DNA of 64,000 nucleotides from Mucilaginibacter inviolabilis (lineage in GTDB: Bacteria; Bacteroidota; Bacteroidia; Sphingobacteriales; Sphingobacteriaceae). The notes below the pieces were generated by a model. The model worked only from the letters and a program-made list of their open reading frames with translations, was not told where the DNA came from and did not search any database. Location: NCBI RefSeq assembly GCF_011089895.1, contig NZ_JAANAT010000002.1:372001-436000 (forward strand), in the 5' to 3' direction. Below are positions 41,693-51,159 of this stretch, piece after piece. A program made the translations under genes and the position numbers. The stretch's first letter is position 1; each line of letters opens with the position of its first letter.

Positions 41693-42796
41693 ATGACTGC
41701 AAATAGCACTTTGTTCAGGCCATTTAGCCTGAAATCATTAAATATCAAGAACCGTATAGTGATGGCTCCTATGACGCGTTCATTTTCACCAGATGGTATA
41801 CCCACAGCCGATGTAGCCGCCTATTACCGCAAACGTGCCGAAGGCGAAGTAGGACTGATCCTTTCGGAAGGTACCGTGATTGACCGCGTTGCGTCGTCCA
41901 ATGATAGCGCGGTGCCTCATTTTTATGGTGAGCAGGCCTTAGCAGGCTGGCAAAACGTAATTAACAATGTGCATAGTGCCGGTGGCAAAATGGGACCGCA
42001 GATATGGCACATGGGCATAATGGATAACCACCACTCGGGTTGGGTGCCTGCCCAGCCATTTGAAGGTCCTTCCGGTTTAAACAGGCCAGGTTCTAATAAA
42101 GGCAACACCATGACCGACGCCGATATTGCTGACACCATTGCCGCTTTTGGACGGGCAGCAGCCGATGCCAAAAGACTGGGTTTTGATTGTGTGGAGATAC
42201 ATGGTGCACATGGCTACCTGCTTGACCAGTTTTTTTGGGGTGAAACCAACCTGCGTACCGATATTTATGGTGGCAAGACACTACCCGAGCGCAGTCGCTT
42301 TGCTATTGAAGTGATCAAAGAAGTAAGGAAACAGGTAGGTGAGGATTTTGCCGTGATCATCCGCCTATCACAATGGAAACCGGCCAGTTATGATAATAAA
42401 CTGGCTCATACCCCGCAGGAATTGGATGCGTGGATTAACCCGCTGGCCGATGCCGGTGTAGATATTTTCCATTGCTCGCAGCGCCGTTTCTGGGATGCTG
42501 AATTTGAAGGATCGGATCTGAACTTTGCGGGATGGGTCAAAAAAGTGAGCGGCAAGTCAACCATAACCGTAGGTTCGGTAGGTTTAAGCGGCGACTTCCT
42601 GGCGGCATTCGGGGGCGCAAGCTCAGAGCCAAGTTCATTGGATGAACTGTTGCGTCGTATGGATCGTGGGGATTTTGACCTGGTAGCCGTTGGCCGCCCA
42701 TTACTGGCCGATCCGCACTGGGTACAAAAAATACGCGATCAGCGTAATGATGAATTAATAGGTTTTAGCAAGGAAGCATTCAAACAATTAGTTTAA
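41693..42796 (+). CDS. Old Yellow Enzyme-family NADH:flavin oxidoreductase
   Basis: This 367-residue TIM barrel has RIVMAPMTRSFS at the N-terminus, the catalytic/substrate region HGAHGYLLDQFFWGETN, and the C-terminal FMN phosphate loop GDFDLVAVGRPLLADP. Members reduce electrophilic C=C bonds with NAD(P)H. The neighbouring ArsR-type regulator suggests induction by a reactive electrophile, as in other OYE operons. A terminator follows. Confidence 0.92.
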   Translation: MTANSTLFRPFSLKSLNIKNRIVMAPMTRSFSPDGIPTADVAAYYRKRAEGEVGLILSEGTVIDRVASSNDSAVPHFYGEQALAGWQNVINNVHSAGGKMGPQIWHMGIMDNHHSGWVPAQPFEGPSGLNRPGSNKGNTMTDADIADTIAAFGRAAADAKRLGFDCVEIHGAHGYLLDQFFWGETNLRTDIYGGKTLPERSRFAIEVIKEVRKQVGEDFAVIIRLSQWKPASYDNKLAHTPQELDAWINPLADAGVDIFHCSQRRFWDAEFEGSDLNFAGWVKKVSGKSTITVGSVGLSGDFLAAFGGASSEPSSLDELLRRMDRGDFDLVAVGRPLLADPHWVQKIRDQRNDELIGFSKEAFKQLV

Positions 42797-42819
42797 TTAC
42801 GATTGTAATAAATGTAAAA

Positions 42820-42855
42820 AGAGGCTAATCAGGATTTGATCAGCCTCTTTTTTTT
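42820..42855 (+). terminator. Rho-independent terminator of the OYE gene
   Basis: AGAGGCT (42820-42826) pairs with AGCCTCT and is followed by eight Ts. The inner ATC/GAT extends the stem. Confidence 0.9.
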
Positions 42856-43004
42856 ATGGTGCCTATTTACTTTTAGGGGAATTTTTACAACAGAAATTTA
42901 TAGTTATTAATTAGCTATTTGATTTTTAATCATTCTGATAATATTGTTATTTTGGTTGGCGCTTATAGCTGATCCATATTAAAAGATTTTAAAACCTGAA
43001 TTTT

Positions 43005-43739
43005 ATGTCTCCGTACCTTATCGTCGTAATTATTATCATTGTTTTGGGATTATTTGGAGGTATAATAAACTATTTTTTATTGAATCGTCCGATAGATGAT
43101 GGCAGCAACGGGGCGCAAGTTCAAAATGATGATATTAAAAAAGGACCCGCGTTTAATCACTTTTTATTTTGGAAATCACTTTCCATGGGGGTGGCTGCTT
43201 CTATATTGGTTCCGCTGTTTTTGAATACCATATCCAGCAGTGTTCTCTTGGATATACTTTCAGCAAAAAGCGTTGATAAAAATCATTTCATTTTTGCAGG
43301 GTTTTGTTTGATCGCTGCTATAGCCTCTAAACGGTTTATTGAGGATTTGTATGACAAAGTAATAAAAATTGGCAAAACAGCTAATGAAGCCAAAACCAAG
43401 GCCGAAGAAGCAACCGGGAAAGTAGAAGCGGTTAGTTTGGAAACAAGAGAGTTAGTTCATGCTAATACGGAGCCGGAAGAGTTGGAGGAAAGGCAAAGTC
43501 CCAATAAAAGTTTAGTTAAAGGGAAAAAAGAGGATAAATTGATTGATAATGATAGAAAGGTGATAGACGCATTCGGCAAATCGAAATATATTTACCGGAC
43601 CCTAAAAGGTATTGCAAATGATAGCGGCTTAACCGGACAGGAAACAATGGATATCCTGGATGGTTTAGAAAGTCGGCATATTGTTAAAAGCAAACTTAAT
43701 AGCAGTGCCCAAAAAATCTGGAGAGTTTTAGCTGAATAG
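43005..43739 (+). CDS. YEATS-associated-helix (YLM-like) membrane protein with winged helix
   Basis: The 244-residue protein has three membrane segments (residues 4-26, 53-76 and 93-109). The pattern MGVAASILVPLFLNTISSSVL, shortened here to ASILVPLFLNTISS, followed by FAGFCLIAAIASKRFIEDL, matches the YEATS-Like-Membrane group. A coiled, charged linker (120-170) leads to a C-terminal winged-helix-like domain (SKYIYRTLKGIANDSGLTGQETMDIL). Such proteins have been linked to membrane-based stress or conflict systems; function is unknown. It stands alone, without TerD or YEATS partners. Confidence 0.5.
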   Translation: MSPYLIVVIIIIVLGLFGGIINYFLLNRPIDDGSNGAQVQNDDIKKGPAFNHFLFWKSLSMGVAASILVPLFLNTISSSVLLDILSAKSVDKNHFIFAGFCLIAAIASKRFIEDLYDKVIKIGKTANEAKTKAEEATGKVEAVSLETRELVHANTEPEELEERQSPNKSLVKGKKEDKLIDNDRKVIDAFGKSKYIYRTLKGIANDSGLTGQETMDILDGLESRHIVKSKLNSSAQKIWRVLAE

Positions 43740-43843
43740 CTTTATTGTAAGCTGATCTTACTTTAGTGAATGCGGTACCATCTGGAGTGTTGAACCTTCA
43801 CTCTTATTTAAAATTTCGTACTTTCCCCTCCAAACATCATCCC

Positions 43844-44455
43844 ATGCAAAGCAACCTGCAGCAAACTTTTGGCAATATTGATATCTATTTGTTTGATCAG
43901 TTATTGAAAGGTCGTTTTGACCATTGCCAAACCATACTGGATGCTGGCTGCGGTGCAGGACGAAACCTGGTATATTTTATGCAAAATGACTTCGATGTTT
44001 ACGGCATCGACCAAAATGCGGAAGCCGTGGAGGCGGTAAGACAGCTATCGGCAAAACTTTCATCTACACATGCGCTCAATAAGTTCCGGGTATCGGGAGT
44101 GGAGGATATGCCCTGGGCCGGTGATTTTTTCGACCTGGTGATCTGTAGCGCTGTATTGCATTTTGCCAAAAACGAGCAGCATTTTGATAGTATGGTACGT
44201 TCATTGTGGCGTGTGTTGAAACCAGGTGGTTATCTGTTTGCCCGCCTGGCTTCGGATACAGGTATCGAAGAATTGATTATAAGCAGGGGCAATCGGCGCT
44301 ACCTGCTGCCCGATGGTTCCGAACGCTTCCTGGTGAACGAGCAAACACTGCTCCGGTACACTGCCGAGTTAGGCGGTACGCTTTATGAACCTATTAAAAC
44401 CACCAATGTGCAAAACCTGCGCTGTATGACCACCTGGTGTGTTCAGAAGAATTAA
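43844..44455 (+). CDS. Class I SAM-dependent methyltransferase
   Basis: The ATG at 43844 gives QSNLQQTFGNIDIYLFDQLLKG; the frame extends upstream to 43766. Motif I is ILDAGCGAGRNL and motif II YGIDQNAEAV, with LVICSAVLHFAKN and LWRVLKPGGYLFARL downstream: a Methyltransf_11 type of 203 residues. The substrate cannot be read. It stands alone before the VIT-family gene. Confidence 0.85.
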   Translation: MQSNLQQTFGNIDIYLFDQLLKGRFDHCQTILDAGCGAGRNLVYFMQNDFDVYGIDQNAEAVEAVRQLSAKLSSTHALNKFRVSGVEDMPWAGDFFDLVICSAVLHFAKNEQHFDSMVRSLWRVLKPGGYLFARLASDTGIEELIISRGNRRYLLPDGSERFLVNEQTLLRYTAELGGTLYEPIKTTNVQNLRCMTTWCVQKN

Positions 44456-44526
44456 TTCTTATCGAAACTAATAACAAATAGCTATTTATACCCATTATTA
44501 AAGCTATTGAAGGTACCTTTATCCTT

Positions 44527-45213
44527 ATGCATCACGAACAACATTTACAAAGCTCAGATACCATCAGGGATATTGTTATTGGCATGTCTGATGGGCTAAC
44601 GGTACCCTTTGCCCTGGCCGCGGGTTTAAGCGGGGCGGTAAACTCGTCGGGTATTGTGATCACGGCCGGGATAGCCGAAATTGTGGCAGGCTCTATCGCT
44701 ATGGGCCTCGGAGGTTTTTTGGCTGGTCGTACTGAAGCCGATTATTATGCCTCTGAACTGAAACGGGAGTATGAAGAAGTAGAAAAAGTTCCCGAACAGG
44801 AAAAAGCAGAAGTAAAGGAAGTATTTGCAGCTTTCGGTCTGTCAGAAAAATTGCAAAACGAGGTTGCCGAAGAAATGTCCAAAGACAAAGATAAATGGGT
44901 TGATTTTATGATGCGCTACGAGCTGGGCCTGGAAGAACCCAAAGCCAACCGGGCTACGCAAAGCGCCATCACCATTGGTGTGTCTTACATTATTGGGGGA
45001 ATTATCCCGCTCTCGCCTTATTTTTTTATTGCTGATTCAACACAGGCTTTATATTACTCCTGCGGTATCACGATGATCTGCTTGTTTGTGTTTGGCTATT
45101 TTAAAAGCAAGGTAACCGGGCAGCCTGCCATTCAAGGAGCACTTAAAGTATTACTGATAGGAGCCTTGGCCGCCGCTGCTGCGTTTGGTATGGCGAAGTT
45201 GATCACTAAGTAA
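44527..45213 (+). CDS. VIT1/CCC1-family iron/manganese transporter
   Basis: The 228-residue protein has about five helices. It starts RDIVIGMSDGLTVPFALAAG, the signature of the family, then EIVAGSIAMGLGGFLAGRTE, and a Glu-rich cytoplasmic metal-binding region between residues 70 and 120 (EREYEEVEKVPEQEKAE). Members move Fe(II) or Mn(II) out of the cytoplasm. A metal-detoxification role is supported by family knowledge, not by context here. Confidence 0.92.
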   Translation: MHHEQHLQSSDTIRDIVIGMSDGLTVPFALAAGLSGAVNSSGIVITAGIAEIVAGSIAMGLGGFLAGRTEADYYASELKREYEEVEKVPEQEKAEVKEVFAAFGLSEKLQNEVAEEMSKDKDKWVDFMMRYELGLEEPKANRATQSAITIGVSYIIGGIIPLSPYFFIADSTQALYYSCGITMICLFVFGYFKSKVTGQPAIQGALKVLLIGALAAAAAFGMAKLITK

Positions 45214-45221
45214 ATTAGATT

Positions 45222-45440
45222 TTATGCCTTTTTAGGAGGGTGGTAATTGGGGTTAGGTATAAAGCTGTCCGTAATTATTCCTTCTGAGTTGACCTTCCAG
45301 GCTCCTTGTATAGCCTGTGGTGGTACATTTTCCTCATTTTTAAAAGCTTCGTCAATTGCATATACCCATCCGTTTGGGTTATTCAATGCCTCTTTTACCG
45401 CATCTTCAGGGATGGTTTTTTTTCGCTTAAACAAACTCAT
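45222..45440 (-). CDS. Small uncharacterised protein, 72 residues
   Basis: It begins SLFKRKKTIPEDAVKEAL and includes NGWVYAIDEAF, QGAWKVNSEGIITDSFIPN. A basic N-terminus, even composition and a central Trp-rich beta motif suggest a real small cytoplasmic protein. I do not recognise a family. It is transcribed towards the VIT gene (convergent), 9 bases apart. Confidence 0.65.
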   Translation of the reverse strand: MSLFKRKKTIPEDAVKEALNNPNGWVYAIDEAFKNEENVPPQAIQGAWKVNSEGIITDSFIPNPNYHPPKKA

Positions 45441-45476
45441 TGATAATGAAAATAGTTGATTGACTATAATGGCGAA

Positions 45477-45998
45477 CTAAAACTTAATAAACTTATCAAT
45501 TTGTTCGTCGGTAAACTTTAAAGTGTCGGCATTTAACAAATTGCCTTCCTTGTCCATTTCTTTATTGATAGAGGAGATATGGATTTTTAACGACATGATA
45601 TTGAGGTGCATATAATGGCAAACCCCGGTAAAATGATCGATACCCCTGATGTTGCCGTATTTGCCGGATGACAAGCCAACCAGGGCAGCTTTTTTATCAT
45701 AAAAAGTACCCGGAAAATCGCAGGCGTCCATAAAAACCTTCAGAACACCGGGGAAACTGCCATTGTATTCGGGGATGATAAATATGAATTTATCGGTGCG
45801 GTTAATCAAATTCTGTATAGGGCCAAACTCCAAACTGCGCTTACCGTACAAATCGGTTTGTATGATGTTTGCCGGCAGATCGGCCAATGAAAATATACCC
45901 GCCTCAACGCCTTTTTCACTCAACTTTTGCTGATAATAGGTAGCAAGTTTAAGCGTGTGGCTTCCGGGGCGGTTGGTTGATGATATAATAGTGATCAT
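45477..45998 (-). CDS. NADPH-dependent FMN reductase family protein
   Basis: The 173-residue flavodoxin-like protein has TIISSTNRPGSHTLKLATYY (FMN phosphate loop), FIIPEYNGSFPGVLKVFMDAC (the family's flavin-dimer motif) and VGLSSGKYGNIRG. Members reduce FMN, quinones, azo dyes or chromate. It starts 36 bases upstream of the small 72-residue gene on the same strand, which may be co-transcribed. Confidence 0.9.
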   Translation of the reverse strand: MITIISSTNRPGSHTLKLATYYQQKLSEKGVEAGIFSLADLPANIIQTDLYGKRSLEFGPIQNLINRTDKFIFIIPEYNGSFPGVLKVFMDACDFPGTFYDKKAALVGLSSGKYGNIRGIDHFTGVCHYMHLNIMSLKIHISSINKEMDKEGNLLNADTLKFTDEQIDKFIKF

Positions 45999-46000
45999 TT

Positions 46001-46155
46001 ATTAATTAGTGAATTATTGAATTAGTGATTTAGTGAATTAGTTTTAATTGTTGAAATGATATTTTTTTAATTAATAATAAATTCAACATCTTAGGTGTTA
46101 ATAATCAGTCATTAAGGCTATCAATAATTCGCTAAATCACTAATTCACTAATTGA
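46001..46155. repeat. Inverted GAATTAGTGATTTAG intergenic element
   Basis: The left part (46001-46045) repeats TTAGTGAATTATTGAATTAG, and the right part (46120-46155) has the complementary words CGCTAAATCACTAATTCAC. The two can fold into a hairpin of about 150 bases. It lies before parA. The remaining bases to 46309 hold only the parA promoter region. Confidence 0.7.
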
Positions 46156-46309
46156 AATTTGTTTGTAAATTGCCAAATCCTGTGGATTTCGGAATAGTTT
46201 TAAATCCGTATCTTTACCGTTGGACAAAAACTTTTACGAAAGTAGAAATTTCCGGTTCTATTTTTCGTTGTTATAAATCATAGTAATATAAATTTTGTAA
46301 GGATATAGA

Positions 46310-47113
46310 ATGAGTAAAATAATTGCTTTAGCCAACCAGAAAGGTGGCGTAGGAAAAACTACATCATCTATAAATCTGGCCGCAAGTTTGGCCGTATTAG
46401 ATTTTAAAACCTTGTTGGTTGATGCGGATCCGCAGGCTAATTCAACATCGGGTATCGGTTTTGATCCCCGTAACATCAAGAACAGTATTTACGAGTGCAT
46501 CATAAACCAGGTTGACCCGCATGAGGCTATCCAAAAAACGGATACCCCTAATCTTGATCTGCTACCAGCTCACATCGACCTGGTAGGTGCCGAGATAGAG
46601 ATGATTAACCTGAGTGGCCGCGAGTATAAAATGAAACAGGTATTTGAAGCCATACAAAACGAGTATGACTTTATTATTATCGATTGTTCGCCATCATTAG
46701 GTTTAATCACTATCAACGCGTTAACCGCAGCCAATTCGGTAATTATCCCTGTGCAGTGCGAATATTTTGCGTTAGAAGGTTTGGGTAAATTGCTTAATAC
46801 CATCAAAATTGTACAATCGCGCCTAAACCCGCAGCTGGAAATTGAAGGTATATTATTAACCATGTACGATGTACGTCTGCGTTTATCAAACCAGGTGGTT
46901 GACGAAGTGAAAACGCATTTTGAGGATATGGTTTTTGATACCATCATTCAGCGTAACACCCGTTTAAGCGAGGCGCCAAGCTTTGGTGTATCGGTAATTA
47001 TGCACGATGCCACCTGTAAAGGTGCCATCAATTATTTAAACCTGGCCCGCGAAATTATTGAAAAGAACGGCCTCACCAAGAACGAGTCGGAAGCCGCGAC
47101 AGCAACAGTGTAA
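46310..47113 (+). CDS. parA: Chromosome-partitioning ATPase ParA/Soj
   Basis: This 267-residue Walker-type ATPase has the deviant Walker A KGGVGKTT at 11-18, DADPQANST and IIDCSPSLGL. It works with ParB and parS sites to segregate the chromosome origin. It lies 3 bases before parB. The pair normally sits near the origin in bacteria, but no oriC or rRNA is visible here. Confidence 0.97.
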   Translation: MSKIIALANQKGGVGKTTSSINLAASLAVLDFKTLLVDADPQANSTSGIGFDPRNIKNSIYECIINQVDPHEAIQKTDTPNLDLLPAHIDLVGAEIEMINLSGREYKMKQVFEAIQNEYDFIIIDCSPSLGLITINALTAANSVIIPVQCEYFALEGLGKLLNTIKIVQSRLNPQLEIEGILLTMYDVRLRLSNQVVDEVKTHFEDMVFDTIIQRNTRLSEAPSFGVSVIMHDATCKGAINYLNLAREIIEKNGLTKNESEAATATV

Positions 47114-47116
47114 CCA

Positions 47117-48040
47117 ATGAGTAGTGAAAGAAGAAATGCCCTGGGCAAAGGATTAAGTGCGCTGTTGAATGACTCTGTAAACGTACAACCTTATAATAAA
47201 ACTAAGGACAAAGATACCGAAGCCTCCACATCAGCTGTGGAGGTGAATAGCCTGGGCTCGGTAAATGAGATACAGCTGGCCGAAATTGAGGTAAACCCTT
47301 TTCAGCCCCGTACCGATTTTGACCCGCAAGCCCTGGCCGAACTGGCCGACTCCATTAAACTGCAAGGGCTAATACAACCCATTACGGTAAGGCGCATCAA
47401 TGCGCATAAATACCAGCTTATATCGGGCGAGCGCCGTTTTCGCGCTTCAAAAATAGCCGGGTTAACGCAGGTGCCCGCCTATGTGCGTACCGCCAACGAC
47501 CAGCAAATGCTGGAAATGGCCCTGATCGAGAACATTCAGCGCGAAAACCTGAATGCTATAGAAGTGGCACTCAGCTTTCAGCGCATGATAGAGGAGTGTA
47601 ATCTGAAGCAGGAAGAACTGGGCGACCGCGTGAGCAAAAACCGATCCACCGTAACCAACTACCTGCGCCTGTTAAAGCTGCCGCCAAGCATACAGGCATC
47701 CATCCGCGATGGGGCTTTAACTATGGGCCATGCCAAGGCTTTGATCACTATTGACGATCCCGCCAAACAATTATATTTACATCAACATATCATTCAGCAA
47801 GGTTTATCCGTTCGTAAAGCTGAAGAACTGGCTCGTGAAATGCAGAAGTCGCCGGTAAAGAAGGAAGGGAAACAACCCGAACCCGTATCATACCAGCTGC
47901 AAAAAATACAGGACGATCTGGCTTCAAAATTTAGTACAAGGGTAAAACTCAAGGTAGGCAACAAAGGAAGCGGTGTTATTGAAATACCTTTTCTTTCAGA
48001 AGATGATCTGGGCCGTATCCTGGAGATGCTGGATTGGTGA
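47117..48040 (+). CDS. parB: Chromosome-partitioning protein ParB/Spo0J
   Basis: The 307-residue protein has the N-terminal GKGLSALL start, then VNPFQPRTDFD and LIQPITVRR, the CTP-binding ISGERRFRASK, a helix-turn-helix (VSKNRSTVTNYLRLLKLP) and a C-terminal dimer domain. It binds parS and spreads as a CTP-dependent clamp. The family usually has a GERR motif, as here. Confidence 0.97.
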   Translation: MSSERRNALGKGLSALLNDSVNVQPYNKTKDKDTEASTSAVEVNSLGSVNEIQLAEIEVNPFQPRTDFDPQALAELADSIKLQGLIQPITVRRINAHKYQLISGERRFRASKIAGLTQVPAYVRTANDQQMLEMALIENIQRENLNAIEVALSFQRMIEECNLKQEELGDRVSKNRSTVTNYLRLLKLPPSIQASIRDGALTMGHAKALITIDDPAKQLYLHQHIIQQGLSVRKAEELAREMQKSPVKKEGKQPEPVSYQLQKIQDDLASKFSTRVKLKVGNKGSGVIEIPFLSEDDLGRILEMLDW

Positions 48041-48053
48041 AAATTAGAATTTT

Positions 48054-48144
48054 TAGTATCAAGTAGTTAGTATCAGGTATCAAGATTTTTGAACGTGCAA
48101 AAAATGCAACGGTCTTGATACTTGATACTAACTACTTGATACCA
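48054..48144. repeat. Inverted repeat, GTATCAAGTA(GT)TAGTATCA type
   Basis: The left arm (48056-48085) and right arm (48113-48142) are inverted with one mismatch in 30. The variable dinucleotide is GT in the left arm and AC at the matching place on the right. It lies between parB and the DUF5683 gene. Related elements are at 48845 and 59961. Confidence 0.85.
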
Positions 48145-48159
48145 AATAATAAATTAAAG

Positions 48160-48840
48160 ATGTATAAATTCCTGCTTGTTATTGGTTTAGTTACCGTATT
48201 TGCTTTAACTGCAAAAGCGCAGGGGCTTGGGCCCGATACCGTGAAATCTGGTAAAAGCGATACGGTGAAAAAAGCGTCTAATACTGCTCCAGGTTCTTTC
48301 GCCCCGCCCATCAGAAAAGAAAAAGCGTATCATCCGGATAGTTTACACAGCCCGCACAAAGCAGTAATGCACTCTTTAATGGTACCCGGATGGGGACAAC
48401 TGTATAACCACCGCTGGTGGAAAGTGCCTATCGTTTATGGCGGTATAGGGCTTTTGGTTTCGGCAGTAATATTTAACCAGAACAATTATAACGAGAATCT
48501 GGCTATCTATAATTACCGTAAGCAAGGTATAGCCCCTACACCCGGCCAGAAGTATTATGCCATATACCAGCTATATGCCCAGTATAACGTACCTGATGCC
48601 AGTATCATCAGCCAGCTTGACGGCTACAGGCGTAACCGCGATTTGAGCATCCTGGGTATTTTAGCTGCCTGGGGCATCCAAACTATCGATGCCTATATCG
48701 ATGCCAAGTTCATACACTCCTATACGGTTGATAATAACCTGGGGTTTAAAGTTACCCCCAGCTTAATGAACCAGCCGATGTATGCACAAAGTGCGAATAC
48801 TTCTTATATTCCGTCGATAAAAATTACCTTTACGTTTTAG
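48160..48840 (+). CDS. DUF5683-family exported or membrane protein
   Basis: The ATG at 48160 gives a signal-like segment (YKFLLVIGLVTVFALTAKA); the frame extends to 48115 through the repeat. The family motif HKAVMHSLMVPGWGQLYN, then WWKVPIVYGGIGLLVSAV, is clear. The function is unknown. In Bacteroidota it stands regularly between parB and dapB, as here, which suggests a membrane role linked to cell-wall or division genes. Confidence 0.88.
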   Translation: MYKFLLVIGLVTVFALTAKAQGLGPDTVKSGKSDTVKKASNTAPGSFAPPIRKEKAYHPDSLHSPHKAVMHSLMVPGWGQLYNHRWWKVPIVYGGIGLLVSAVIFNQNNYNENLAIYNYRKQGIAPTPGQKYYAIYQLYAQYNVPDASIISQLDGYRRNRDLSILGILAAWGIQTIDAYIDAKFIHSYTVDNNLGFKVTPSLMNQPMYAQSANTSYIPSIKITFTF

Positions 48841-48844
48841 GCTA

Positions 48845-48923
48845 GTATCAAGTAATTAGTATCAAGACCGCTGCAACTCTGCATTCGAGAATTTAAGAAA
48901 TCTTGATACTAATTACTTGATAC
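48845..48923. repeat. Perfect 23-bp inverted repeat, GTATCAAGTA(AT)TAGTATCA type
   Basis: Arms 48845-48867 and 48901-48923 are exact reverse complements with a 33-base loop. The variable dinucleotide is AT on both arms. It lies just after the DUF5683 gene and before dapB. Confidence 0.9.
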
Positions 48924-48952
48924 CAATACTAAACCTGATACTAAAAAAAAAT

Positions 48953-49699
48953 ATGAAAATAGCATTACTTGGTTATGGAAAAATGGGCAAGATCATCGAG
49001 AAGATCGCCATTAGCCGCAAACATGAAATTGTATTAACCATAGATCACGATACACTGGATGATCTGACGGTTGAAAACTTACAAAAAGCCGATGTGGTTA
49101 TTGAATTTACTATGCCTGCATCGGTATTGGGTAACATTAAGCATTGCTTTAACGCAGGCGTACCCATTGTAGTGGGCACAACTGGCTGGTACGATCAGAT
49201 ACCCCAGGTAAAGCAGCTTTGCGAAGAGAGTAATAATACTTTGCTTTACGGCTCAAACTTTAGTGTTGGTGTAAATATATTTTTTCATGTTAACCGCCTG
49301 CTGGCCAAAGTGATGAACAACTATCCGTACTATGATGTGCAGGTAGAAGAAATTCATCATACTCAAAAGCTCGATTCTCCCAGCGGCACCGCTATCACCA
49401 TTGCCGAAGGTATCCTGGATAACCTGGAAACTAAATCTGAATGGGTTAATGTTTTAACTACAGATGATAAAAGTGATGACGATGCGGTTTCCAATAATCA
49501 ATTGCTGATCGAATCTTTACGTATTGACAGCGTTCCGGGTACGCATACCGTTATTTACGACTCGGAAGTAGATACCATCGAATTTAAACATACCGCCCAC
49601 AACCGCAATGGTTTTGCCCTGGGCGCAGTATTGGCAGCCGAATGGGTGCACAATAAAAAAGGCTTCTATTCGGTTGATGCTATGTTTGATTTTAAATAG
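48953..49699 (+). CDS. dapB: 4-hydroxy-tetrahydrodipicolinate reductase
   Basis: The ATG at 48953 gives KIALLGYGKMGKIIEKIA, an NAD(P) binding motif. It has VVGTTGWYD, then EIHHTQKLDSPSGTA, the substrate signature. At 248 residues it is normal. It performs the second step of lysine/diaminopimelate synthesis for the cell wall. The frame is open to 48917, through the repeat. The signal peptidase gene follows in 15 bases. Confidence 0.96.
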   Translation: MKIALLGYGKMGKIIEKIAISRKHEIVLTIDHDTLDDLTVENLQKADVVIEFTMPASVLGNIKHCFNAGVPIVVGTTGWYDQIPQVKQLCEESNNTLLYGSNFSVGVNIFFHVNRLLAKVMNNYPYYDVQVEEIHHTQKLDSPSGTAITIAEGILDNLETKSEWVNVLTTDDKSDDDAVSNNQLLIESLRIDSVPGTHTVIYDSEVDTIEFKHTAHNRNGFALGAVLAAEWVHNKKGFYSVDAMFDFK

Positions 49700-49714
49700 C
49701 ACCGCTATTTTTAA

Positions 49715-51157
49715 ATGGATATAGCCACTTACACCGCTTTTTGTTTAACTGCCGGGCCATTAACCATTTTAATGGTTATCGGCTTATGGAAGTTATTTGA
49801 AAAAGCCGGTCGCCCGGGTTGGGAATCCCTCATTCCGGTTTACAATGTCTATATCATACTCAAAATCAGCGGCAGGCCCTGGTGGCTATTGCTGCTGTTG
49901 CTGATACCTGGCATCAATATTATTATTGGTGTAGGGGTAGCGGTTGATTTTATTAAATCATACGGCAAATTTAAAATAAGTCAAAACGCAGCCATTATCC
50001 TGTTGCCCTTTATTTGTTTACCTAAATGGGGTTTTGATAAAAATACACGCTATCTGGGGCCATCTGCAACTATCAGTTTTCATGAAAAGCACCGGAAGGA
50101 TTTGCAGAAATCAACCACCCGCGAATGGGCCGAGGCGGTGATTTTTGCAGTAGTTGCCGCTACGCTTATTCGTTCGCTTTTTATTGAAGCCTACACCATA
50201 CCCACACCATCCATGGAAAGCTCACTGCTCGTAGGCGATTTTTTGTTTGTGAGCAAAATAAATTATGGCGCGCGCCTGCCCATAACACCGGTAGCTTTTC
50301 CCTTTGCACACCATACCATGCCAATTATTGGGGGTAAGGCCTATTGGAATGGTATTAAACTGCCGTATTTCAGGCTGCCCGGTTTGGGTGATATAAAAAA
50401 GGGCGATGTAGTGGTATTTAACTTTCCCATGGACGCCGATTCGCCCTTTTACCGCCCGGTTGATAAACGCGAAAATTATATCAAACGCTGCCAGGGAACT
50501 CCCGGCGATACCCTGAGTTTGCTTAATGCAAAAGTGTATGTAAATGATGAAGCGGCCATTACGCCATCACATGGTGAAATGGAATACATGGTACGTAACG
50601 ATGGCAGTAGTTTTAACCGGCAACTGGCCCGTGACTTGCACCTGTCAGATATTCAGCAGTTTACCAATCAGGATTTTATGATGAACATGACCGCGCAGTC
50701 GGCCGCTTTGTTGAAACAGCAGGCTGGCATCAAATCGGTTAGGCCAAACATCCGGTTTAATGGAGTTTATGATCCGGAGGTATTTCCGCATAATCCAAAA
50801 TTCCGGTGGAATGTAGATAATCTGGGTCCCATTATTATCCCCAAAAAAGGCTGGACGGTAAAACTCGACAGCCTAACCCTCCCCATCTATCGTCGTGCTA
50901 TTGAAGTTTATGAACAAAACAAGCTGCAGGTAAACGATAATCATATCAGCATCAACGGTAAGCCAGCCGACAGTTATACCTTTAAGCTCAATTATTACTG
51001 GATGATGGGTGATAACCGGCATAATTCCGAAGATTCACGCTTTTGGGGCTTTGTACCCGAAGATCATATTGTTGGCAAGGCCTTGTTTGTGTGGATGAGT
51101 TGGGATGCCGAAACCCATAAGATCAGATGGAGCAGGGTAATGAGGATGATAAAATAG
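49715..51157 (+). CDS. lepB: Signal peptidase I, copy 1 (with DUF5684 N-terminus)
   Basis: This 480-residue protease has a DUF5684-like membrane part (residues 1-110; LWKLFEKAGRPGWESLIPVY) and then the S26 protease. The Ser is in TPSMESS (S166), the Lys in YIKRCQGTPGD (K257), with MGDNRHNSEDSR near the C-terminus. A large insert (about 100 residues, 270-370) lies between the catalytic Lys and the last motif; it is typical of the phylum. It cleaves signal peptides. The first of three tandem copies. Confidence 0.94.
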   Translation: MDIATYTAFCLTAGPLTILMVIGLWKLFEKAGRPGWESLIPVYNVYIILKISGRPWWLLLLLLIPGINIIIGVGVAVDFIKSYGKFKISQNAAIILLPFICLPKWGFDKNTRYLGPSATISFHEKHRKDLQKSTTREWAEAVIFAVVAATLIRSLFIEAYTIPTPSMESSLLVGDFLFVSKINYGARLPITPVAFPFAHHTMPIIGGKAYWNGIKLPYFRLPGLGDIKKGDVVVFNFPMDADSPFYRPVDKRENYIKRCQGTPGDTLSLLNAKVYVNDEAAITPSHGEMEYMVRNDGSSFNRQLARDLHLSDIQQFTNQDFMMNMTAQSAALLKQQAGIKSVRPNIRFNGVYDPEVFPHNPKFRWNVDNLGPIIIPKKGWTVKLDSLTLPIYRRAIEVYEQNKLQVNDNHISINGKPADSYTFKLNYYWMMGDNRHNSEDSRFWGFVPEDHIVGKALFVWMSWDAETHKIRWSRVMRMIK

Positions 51158-51159
51158 AT

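Noticed and set aside
46000..46309. Replication origin next to parA
   Set aside because: The spacer is AT-rich but contains no cluster of DnaA boxes that I could find; its repeats belong to a dispersed family.
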